Shown: one piece after another, positions 1 to 4,530 of the stretch | How positions within the stretch are numbered: the stretch's first letter is position 1 | How the letters are laid out: the number at the start of each line of letters is the position of its first letter | Source of the DNA: Spirosoma fluviale | GTDB taxonomy: Bacteria > Bacteroidota > Bacteroidia > Cytophagales > Spirosomataceae | Direction: 5' to 3' | Length of the DNA stretch: 5,822 nucleotides | NCBI GenBank assembly: GCA_945906915.1 | Contig: CAMDSI010000134.1 | Span: 1-5,822, forward strand | Notes under the pieces: generated by a model | What the model was told of the DNA's origin: nothing | The model's input: only the letters and a program-made list of their open reading frames with translations | Databases searched by the model: none | Made by a program: the position numbers and the translations under genes

Positions 1-236
1 ACGGCTTGTAAATGCGGGTAAGAAGCGAGGGAAAATTGTCCTTCAATGATGCATTTTTTGGAGGTATCGAAAAGGCTTTTGCTGTCCGCTCTTTGGCCTA
101 ATAATAAAGAAATGGCACCTAATAAAATCGATTTACCTGCACCCGTTTCTCCCGTAATAACCGTCAGTCCACCTGTTAAATGCAGGTCGAGCTGTTCGAT
201 TAAAGAGTAGTTTTGGATATGTAGGTGCTTCAACAT
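1..236 (-). CDS. recN: DNA repair ATPase RecN, N-terminal part (cut by window edge)
   Basis: The reverse strand from the ATG at 236-234 reads 78 codons, beginning MLKHLHIQNYSLIEQLDL, and runs off the left edge. The opening is the SMC-like ATPase head of RecN: a short beta strand (HIQNYSLIE), then the Walker A P-loop GETGAGKS at residues 29-36, then ILLGAISLLLGQRAD, which is characteristic of RecN. RecN is a cytoplasmic SMC-family protein of about 550 residues that acts in double-strand break repair, so only about one seventh is visible; the coiled coil, signature motif and Walker B lie outside. It is divergent from sucD across a 142-bp spacer. I find no SD before the ATG and only an imperfect -7 element (GAACTTTG, reverse strand, 255-248). 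Family assignment is firm; regulation is unknown from this sequence. Confidence 0.93.
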   Translation of the reverse strand, partial: MLKHLHIQNYSLIEQLDLHLTGGLTVITGETGAGKSILLGAISLLLGQRADSKSLFDTSKKCIIEGQFSLASYPHLQA

Positions 237-308
237 AAGAAAGGCATCAAAGTTCGAATTTACGCAAAAAAAATTGTTCACATTTTTATTTCGTGTAACA
301 ATCAGGTT

Positions 309-341
309 TTTGATAATTTTTATCAATATTTTGTACCTTTG
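309..341 (+). promoter_or_regulatory. Predicted Bacteroidota sigma-A-type promoter of sucD
   Basis: TTTG at 309-312 and TACCTTTG at 334-341 match the Bacteroidota -33 (TTTG) and -7 (TAnnTTTG) elements, separated by 21 nt, within the accepted 17-23 range. Transcription should start near 347-349, leaving a leader of about 30 nt before the ATG at 379. This placement also argues against translation starting at the in-frame ATG at 274, which lies upstream of the promoter. Predicted from motif match only. Confidence 0.7.
310..326. promoter_or_regulatory. Operator-like palindrome inside the sucD promoter
   Basis: TTGATAA-TTT-TTATCAA is a perfect 7-bp inverted repeat with a 3-bp centre. It overlaps the -33 element and fills most of the spacer of the predicted sucD promoter, the position where a bound dimeric repressor would block RNA polymerase. 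The half-sites resemble those of Crp/Fnr-type sites (TTGAT/ATCAA) but are 7 bp apart instead of the usual 4, so a classical FNR box is not supported. In AT-rich spacer DNA such a palindrome could be chance. Confidence 0.35.
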
Positions 342-378
342 GAAAAATTTTCGCCTACGTTTTTATAACCCCTACAAA

Positions 379-1257
379 ATGAGTGTTTTAGTAAATAAGA
401 ATTCAAAAATTATCGTTCAAGGTTTCACAGGTACTGAGGGATCATTTCACGCTGAACAAATGATTGCTTACGGAACCCAAGTGGTGGGGGGAGTTACACC
501 AGGAAAAGGTGGCGCTACGCATTTAGATCGCCCTATTTTTAATACGGTAGCAGATGCAGTTGCTTCTACAGGAGCAGATACATCGATCATTTTCGTTCCA
601 CCCGCATTTGCTGCGGATGCGATTATGGAAGCAGCTGAAGCAGGAATTAAAGTCATCATTTGTATCACGGAGGGCATTCCGACGAAGGATATGATTGTGG
701 CGAAAGAATATATCTCGAATTACGACACCCGTTTAATTGGGCCTAACTGCCCAGGCGTGATGACCGCAGAAGAGTGTAAAGTTGGTATCATGCCTGGCTT
801 TATCTTTAAAAAAGGTCGCGTAGGAATCGTTTCTAAATCAGGAACGTTAACGTACGAAGCGGTAGATCAATTAACGAAGGCAGGTTTAGGCCAAACAACA
901 GCCATCGGTATCGGTGGTGATCCTATCATCGGAACAACCACGAAGGAAGCGGTTGAATTATTAATGAACGACCCAGAAACAGAAGGTATCGTCATGATCG
1001 GAGAGATCGGTGGGGGTATGGAAGCAGAAGCGGCTCGTTGGATTAAAGCAGATGGTAATCGCAAACCAGTCGTTGGCTTCATTGCTGGCCAAACAGCTCC
1101 GAAAGGACGTCGTATGGGTCACGCAGGTGCAATCATCGGTGGTGCTGACGACACAGCAGAAGCCAAGATGAAGATCATGCAAGAGTGTGGAATCCATGTA
1201 GTTTACTCTCCAGCTGATATTGGTGATACGATGGTTAAAGCATTATCTGCTAAATAA
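379..1257 (+). CDS. sucD: Succinate--CoA ligase (ADP-forming) subunit alpha
   Basis: This encodes a 292-residue cytoplasmic TCA-cycle subunit that, with the beta subunit SucC, interconverts succinyl-CoA and succinate with nucleotide phosphorylation. Visible hallmarks are the N-terminal CoA-binding Rossmann motif GFTGTEG (15-21), the conserved GPNCPG (121-126), the ligase domain segment SKSGTLTYEA (152-161), and the phosphorylated active-site histidine in RRMGHAGAIIGG (His248). The length equals the usual SucD length of about 290. The in-frame ATG at 274 would add 35 residues (MFTFLFRVTIRFLI...) that are unlike any SucD start and would lie upstream of the predicted promoter, so the ATG at 379, read as MSVLVNKNSKIIVQG, is chosen; no clear SD precedes it. 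sucC is not adjacent, which is common in Bacteroidota. The inverted repeats just after the stop probably end or attenuate the transcript. Confidence 0.97.
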   Translation: MSVLVNKNSKIIVQGFTGTEGSFHAEQMIAYGTQVVGGVTPGKGGATHLDRPIFNTVADAVASTGADTSIIFVPPAFAADAIMEAAEAGIKVIICITEGIPTKDMIVAKEYISNYDTRLIGPNCPGVMTAEECKVGIMPGFIFKKGRVGIVSKSGTLTYEAVDQLTKAGLGQTTAIGIGGDPIIGTTTKEAVELLMNDPETEGIVMIGEIGGGMEAEAARWIKADGNRKPVVGFIAGQTAPKGRRMGHAGAIIGGADDTAEAKMKIMQECGIHVVYSPADIGDTMVKALSAK

Positions 1258-1271
1258 TTTGAATTAATTTC

Positions 1272-1286
1272 AAGGAATGATTCCTT
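1272..1286 (+). repeat. Short hairpin just after sucD stop
   Basis: AAGGAA-TGA-TTCCTT is a perfect 6-bp stem with a 3-nt loop, starting 15 nt after the sucD stop codon. It has no T-run of its own, so it is more likely a 3'-end stabilising hairpin or a partner in the alternative pairings of this spacer than a terminator: its left arm, CAAGGAAT (1271-1278), is also the exact complement of ATTCCTTG (1310-1317) next to the downstream ribosome binding site. Confidence 0.4.
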
Positions 1287-1294
1287 TCCTATTT

Positions 1295-1344
1295 AAATCT
1301 GCTCATTTAATTCCTTGGAGGAAAACGATGAGCAGATTTTTTTT
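1295..1344 (+). terminator. Terminator-like hairpin overlapping the start of the next gene
   Basis: The arms 1295-1306 (AAATCTGCTCAT) and 1328-1339 (ATGAGCAGATTT) form a perfect 12-bp stem around a 21-nt loop, and T1337-T1344 supply an eight-T run, so the layout is that of an intrinsic terminator for sucD. The 3' arm begins with the ATG of the downstream membrane-protein gene, and the loop contains its SD GGAGG (1317-1321). The same RNA could therefore terminate transcription or mask the start codon of that gene. The loop is longer than in most intrinsic terminators, so efficiency is uncertain. The pairing is read directly; the function is inferred. Confidence 0.55.
1317..1321 (+). promoter_or_regulatory. 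Strong Shine-Dalgarno site fixing the DUF4271 gene start
   Basis: GGAGG lies 6 nt before the ATG at 1328, an ideal spacing and unusually strong for this phylum. It selects 1328 over the earlier in-frame ATG at 1277, which has no SD and would put 17 residues ahead of the signal peptide. GGAGG also sits in a small hairpin TTCCT-TGG-AGGAA (1311-1323) within the loop of the larger stem. Confidence 0.75.
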
Positions 1345-2455
1345 ATGTGCTTTATTGTTGCTAGCAGGAACCAGCCAAGCTGCCTGGAAAAAGGTCTATT
1401 CCTTTGATCGAGATTGGTTAGTTTACCAAGAAGATTGGAAAAGTTTCTTACCTTATGTCTCATCTAAGCACTATTCTTATCAGTCGAAGTCGCTTGAAAT
1501 TCATCCGGATGATTTTCCCAAAGCCTCTCTAGCCATTTACCCGAAAGAAAACTACCACCTATTTCTGCAAGGAACCTTGTTCAGGGCATTGAAGAAAGGG
1601 GAGGTCTTTAGAATCTCCTTAGACAGTCTTCGTCGAGACGATAAATTCATCTTAACGGTTTATGTAGAAGATTTACAAGGATTACCTGGAGATTTTTATC
1701 TAGAACGAAATGAGGTGGTGGTCGCGAAAGAAAAGGCGGACTTCTTCTTGCTGGACATTCGATCAAGTGCCCCATTTTCTAATTTCTTTCTCTTAAGTTT
1801 GGTCTCGATTATGGCTTGCTTAGGCCTGCTTTTTGCTGCCTACCCTCGCGTATTTACGTCTTTTTATCGCTATTCAGATTGGATGCGCTGGGAGGTGAAA
1901 GACGAGGTTTGGATGAGGCGGCCATTTGCATTGCCTAATATATTGGTTTTGTTTACCCTTAGTTTGATAACCTCTTGTCTAGCTTATTTAACGGGTTTTA
2001 AAACATCTCTAAAAGACGAGTTCTTTAGTAACGCCGATAATTTTGTGACGATTTGGCCCAGCGTTCTGTTTATTTTCTCCAAACTAGGTCTCTCGTTTTT
2101 ATTATTTATCTCGCGCTTTTTTGTCTATTACTTATTTACTGATTTGTTCAAGCTGAAGGGATTAGCGAATGTGCATTATTTCAAATCCCTGCAGACGAAT
2201 TTGCAGTTTTTTTCCGTTTTGTTCCCCGTTCTTTGTTTTTATGCCGTTTATGTGGGCCCATCCACCTCCATCGATTTTAGTTCCGTTATTTATATAGTGG
2301 ACTTTTATTTTCTTTTCCGTTTTGTCTATTTTTTTCAATCCTTCCAAAGGAGCTTCTCTTTTCCGCGCTTATTTCTCTTTATCTACCTACTGATCATCGA
2401 AGGTCAGATTATCTTGTTTGGAATCAAGGAATTAATTTTTCCTATTAACATGTAG
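1328..2455 (+). CDS. DUF4271 domain-containing integral membrane protein
   Basis: This is a 375-residue protein of unknown function. Residues 1-19 (MSRFFLCALLLLAGTSQAA) form a Sec signal peptide with likely cleavage near Ala18/Ala19. A polar, presumably periplasmic domain follows (about 20-150; FDRDWLVYQEDWKSFLPYV near its start), and then about six hydrophobic helices at roughly 153-172, 203-222, 245-270, 291-309, 318-337 and 346-366, with aromatic-rich loops. This architecture, its size and the position directly upstream of hemD fit the DUF4271 family found in Bacteroidota. I see no catalytic motif. The start at 1328 rests on GGAGG at good spacing plus the signal peptide. I find no convincing promoter in the 70-bp gap after sucD, so it may depend on read-through through the hairpin at 1295-1344. 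Family call is likely; function is not known. Confidence 0.8.
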   Translation: MSRFFLCALLLLAGTSQAAWKKVYSFDRDWLVYQEDWKSFLPYVSSKHYSYQSKSLEIHPDDFPKASLAIYPKENYHLFLQGTLFRALKKGEVFRISLDSLRRDDKFILTVYVEDLQGLPGDFYLERNEVVVAKEKADFFLLDIRSSAPFSNFFLLSLVSIMACLGLLFAAYPRVFTSFYRYSDWMRWEVKDEVWMRRPFALPNILVLFTLSLITSCLAYLTGFKTSLKDEFFSNADNFVTIWPSVLFIFSKLGLSFLLFISRFFVYYLFTDLFKLKGLANVHYFKSLQTNLQFFSVLFPVLCFYAVYVGPSTSIDFSSVIYIVDFYFLFRFVYFFQSFQRSFSFPRLFLFIYLLIIEGQIILFGIKELIFPINM

Positions 2456-2485
2456 GGCGAAATAATTATCTCTAAAAAATTGTCG

Positions 2486-2493
2486 TATATTTG
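2486..2493 (+). promoter_or_regulatory. Predicted -7 promoter element of hemD
   Basis: TATATTTG exactly matches the Bacteroidota -7 consensus TAnnTTTG and lies 31 bp after the DUF4271 stop, giving an expected start near 2499-2501 and a leader of about 42 nt before the hemD ATG at 2542. No good TTTG or TTG stands at the right distance upstream (the region is GAAATAATTATC), so the -33 half is weak and the promoter may be modest. Confidence 0.5.
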
Positions 2494-2541
2494 CACTCTG
2501 AATTAAAAGGCTAGCATCATTTGCGCCCTAATGAACTGATT

Positions 2542-3321
2542 ATGAGTAAAACAGCTGCTGAAGAAAAAGATCGTTTAAAGAAGGTAAAGAGTATTCTTGT
2601 TACTCAGTCTGCCCCTGCAGATGCTAAATCACCTTACTTTGATATTGAAAAAAAGTACAATGTAAAAGTGGATTTTAGACCTTTTATCGAAGTACAAGGA
2701 ATTGCTTTTAAAGATTTTAGAAAGCAAAAAATAGAGATTCTTCAACATACTGCCATCATCTTTACTAGCCGTCATGCCATTGACCATTTCTTCCGTATTT
2801 GTAAGGAAGCGAAGATTGAGGTGCCTACCGACATGAAATATTTCTGTATCACGGAGCAAACGGCTAATTATTTACAGAAATATATCGTTATCCGTAAGCG
2901 TAAGGTATTTACAGGAACGAAAACAGCTTTAGATCTTTTGGAAATTATTAAAAAGCACAAGACGGAGAAATTCTTATTCCCTTGTTCTAATAAGCGCCAA
3001 AAAGACCTTCCCGATTACATGGGAACAAACGACTTCCAATTAACGGAGGCTGTTATGTATGAAACGGTTTCAGCAGATTTGTCTGATTTAGAAGAAGTTT
3101 TCTATGATGTGATTGCCTTCTTTAGCCCATCAGGTATCACGTCCTTGTTTCACAATTTCCCAGACTTTAAGCAAAACAATACACGTTTAGCGGCATTTGG
3201 TCCTACCACAGCGCAAGCAGTAGTCGACGCTGGACTGATTGTAGACATTCAGGCACCCATGCCTAACGCTCCATCCATGACGGGGGCGCTAGAACATTAC
3301 ATCAAGCAAGTAAATAAATAA
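2542..3321 (+). CDS. hemD: Uroporphyrinogen-III synthase
   Basis: This is a 259-residue cytoplasmic enzyme that cyclises hydroxymethylbilane to uroporphyrinogen III, inverting ring D, at the branch point to haem and other tetrapyrroles. The sequence has the bilobed HemD pattern: KVKSILVTQ (14-22), FTSRHAIDHFF (74-84), FPCSNKRQKDLPD (146-158), FFSPSGITSLF (193-203) and AAFGPTTAQAV (217-227), followed by QAPMPNAPSM (237-246), the form typical of Bacteroidota. Length is normal for the family. The ATG at 2542 is preferred to the in-frame TTG at 2521: the protein from MSKTAAEEK matches the usual start, though no clear SD is present. HemD is poorly conserved in general, but this lineage-specific form is recognisable. 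It has its own -7 element and is closed by the terminator at 3316-3358, so it is transcriptionally separate from porP. Confidence 0.93.
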   Translation: MSKTAAEEKDRLKKVKSILVTQSAPADAKSPYFDIEKKYNVKVDFRPFIEVQGIAFKDFRKQKIEILQHTAIIFTSRHAIDHFFRICKEAKIEVPTDMKYFCITEQTANYLQKYIVIRKRKVFTGTKTALDLLEIIKKHKTEKFLFPCSNKRQKDLPDYMGTNDFQLTEAVMYETVSADLSDLEEVFYDVIAFFSPSGITSLFHNFPDFKQNNTRLAAFGPTTAQAVVDAGLIVDIQAPMPNAPSMTGALEHYIKQVNK

Positions 3322-3358
3322 TAAAAAAGCCTCAACGATTGAGGCTTTTTTATTATTT
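3316..3358. terminator. Strong, symmetric intrinsic terminator after hemD
   Basis: A 20-bp perfect stem (3316-3335 with 3339-3358) closes on a CGA loop. The core is GCCTCAA-CGA-TTGAGGC, flanked by A6 on the left and T6 on the right, so it has terminator form on both strands. It overlaps the last bases of hemD, including its stop codon. Because the downstream gene also runs on the plus strand, the expected role is to end the hemD transcript and insulate porP/sprF. Confidence 0.92.
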
Positions 3359-3384
3359 TAGCCTACCTATTTTTCATCCAACGA

Positions 3385-4377
3385 ATGACGTTTAAAATGA
3401 GTCGCCTAATCAAGCTGTACTTTTCCCTTATTTTCGGGATTTTTCTGCTATTAAACAGCGCAAGAACGTTAGCTCAGCAAAGTCCTCAGTTTAGTATTTT
3501 TTCAGCCAATTCGAATATCGTAAATCCTGCCTTTTCTGGTTGGAAATCTAATAATTATGTGGCCCTGCAAATCAGGGATCAATGGTCCGGCTACACCACG
3601 TCTACTGATGGATCTGGAACCTTGGGAACCACCTGGATTGCGGGATCATTTGGGATTACTCCTAAAGGCGGCATAGGAATACAGTTTTATTCGGATAAAA
3701 CACCCTCCGGAGTTACGCAGCAATCATTTCAAATTCAGGGGGCCTACCATTTGAACAAAGGAAATGGCTTGTGGTCTTTTGGTTTTTCTGTGGGATTGCA
3801 GACGAAATCGTTTGACGGGCGCGCATTTCGGGTAAGAGACCCGAATGATCCTTTGGTAAACTTAGTCTCAGGCTCTCCTGTTAGTCAAACGCAACCTGAC
3901 TTAGGACTAGGGGCTGTTTATTCAACTGATAATTGGCAAATTGGAATTACGGCTGACCATATAACATCGCCTACATTTGACTTTAATGGAGGAACGGCTG
4001 CAATGCCACTGGAACGTGTTTTTGCTATACATGGAAGTACAGAAATTCCTTTGAGTGATTATTTTGATGTCTTGCCTTATGCGCTTGTTCGGTATTATTC
4101 TGGGCAAATAGTCCCTGAAGGAGGAGCAAGAGTCTATTATAATAAACTTATTTATGCAGGTGCAGCCTATCGAAATGGGGATGCGGCCATGGGTTTATTA
4201 GGGGTATCGATTCTTCAAAATAAGTTAGATATCGGTTATTCAATGGATATTACAACTTCTAATGCATTGAATAAGAAGCCGTTGTCTCATGAGATATTCT
4301 TAAGATTTCGAATTCCAGAAAGAAGTATAAAACAAAAGGCGTCTCCCATTCGAACGCCTAGGTTTAGAATTTTATAA
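3385..4377 (+). CDS. porP: Type IX secretion system outer-membrane protein, PorP/SprF family
   Basis: This is a 330-residue exported beta-barrel protein. Residues 1-30 are a signal peptide (a basic start, then LYFSLIFGIFLLLNSARTLA, with cleavage likely before QQSPQFS). Family hallmarks follow at once: QFSIFSANSNIVNPAFSG (35-52) with the conserved NPA(F/Y)xG, then IRDQWSGY (63-70), GGIGIQFYSD (95-104), PDLGLGAVYS (171-180), AYRNGDAAMGLLG (261-273), LDIGYSMDI (281-289) and the closing strand HEIFLRFRI (302-310). Members are T9SS outer-membrane proteins (PorP) or partners of surface adhesins (SprF); adjacency to gldK and gldL favours the PorP role. A basic tail (about 311-330, RSIKQKASPIRTPRFRIL) extends past the last strand. 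The ATG at 3397 (AAA before it) is an alternative start 4 codons in; neither has an SD. No clear promoter is seen downstream of the hemD terminator; TATTTTTC at 3368-3375 is a one-mismatch -7. Confidence 0.9.
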   Translation: MTFKMSRLIKLYFSLIFGIFLLLNSARTLAQQSPQFSIFSANSNIVNPAFSGWKSNNYVALQIRDQWSGYTTSTDGSGTLGTTWIAGSFGITPKGGIGIQFYSDKTPSGVTQQSFQIQGAYHLNKGNGLWSFGFSVGLQTKSFDGRAFRVRDPNDPLVNLVSGSPVSQTQPDLGLGAVYSTDNWQIGITADHITSPTFDFNGGTAAMPLERVFAIHGSTEIPLSDYFDVLPYALVRYYSGQIVPEGGARVYYNKLIYAGAAYRNGDAAMGLLGVSILQNKLDIGYSMDITTSNALNKKPLSHEIFLRFRIPERSIKQKASPIRTPRFRIL

Positions 4378-4441
4378 TGGTAGGTATAAAATTATGTTAA
4401 AACCTATTCGATTGTTAGAATATTCCTTTAAATTTGAGGAA

Positions 4442-4471
4442 TTTGTTGATTCTGTGAGGAGTTTATTTTTG
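4442..4471 (+). promoter_or_regulatory. Predicted promoter of gldK
   Basis: TTTG (4442-4445) and TATTTTTG (4464-4471) match both halves of the Bacteroidota promoter exactly, 18 nt apart. Start of transcription is expected near 4477-4479, giving a leader of about 53 nt. A second possible site lies upstream: TAAATTTG (4429-4436) with an imperfect TTCG (4407-4410) also 18 nt away. Together they suggest gldK and the following genes can be transcribed apart from porP, and possibly from two start sites. The remainder of the 153-bp porP-gldK gap shows no terminator. Confidence 0.65.
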
Positions 4472-4530
4472 ATTAGAGGCAATATTATTTACTGCCTAAA
4501 CGTTTGAAAAACAGAAATTTAAAAAGGTAT

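Noticed and set aside
248..255. Promoter for recN on the minus strand (GAACTTTG)
   Set aside because: It misses the leading T of TAnnTTTG, has no -33 partner, and would leave a leader of only about 5 nt.
310..326. Canonical FNR box in the sucD promoter
   Set aside because: The TTGAT and ATCAA half-sites are 7 bp apart, not the 4 bp required by the FNR consensus.
274..378. Extended N-terminus for SucD from the ATG at 274
   Set aside because: The 35 extra residues are hydrophobic and unlike SucD starts, and they lie partly upstream of the predicted promoter at 309-341; the ATG at 379 gives the normal family length.
468..1197. Three open frames on the minus strand within sucD
   Set aside because: They overlap a firmly identified gene, have no recognisable protein features and no start signals; they are antisense shadows. 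The same holds for minus-strand frames at 2162-2347, 2629-2859 and 3922-4107.
1277..1327. Upstream start for the DUF4271 protein at 1277
   Set aside because: It has no SD and would bury the signal peptide behind 17 residues; GGAGG at 1317-1321 points to the ATG at 1328.
2521..2541. TTG start for hemD at 2521
   Set aside because: No SD, only about 20 nt from the expected transcription start, and the ATG at 2542 gives a usual HemD N-terminus.
4337..4359. Terminator at the end of porP (AGGCGT/ACGCCT)
   Set aside because: The stem is only 6 bp with an 11-nt loop, lies inside the coding sequence and has no following T-run.
4477..4497. Hairpin in the gldK leader (AGGCA/TGCCT)
   Set aside because: Five base pairs around an 11-nt loop is too weak to support a regulatory call.
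4504..4530. TTG start for gldK at 4504
   Set aside because: It would add nine residues before the lipoprotein signal; the ATG at 4531 has AAAAAGG upstream and a proper signal peptide.
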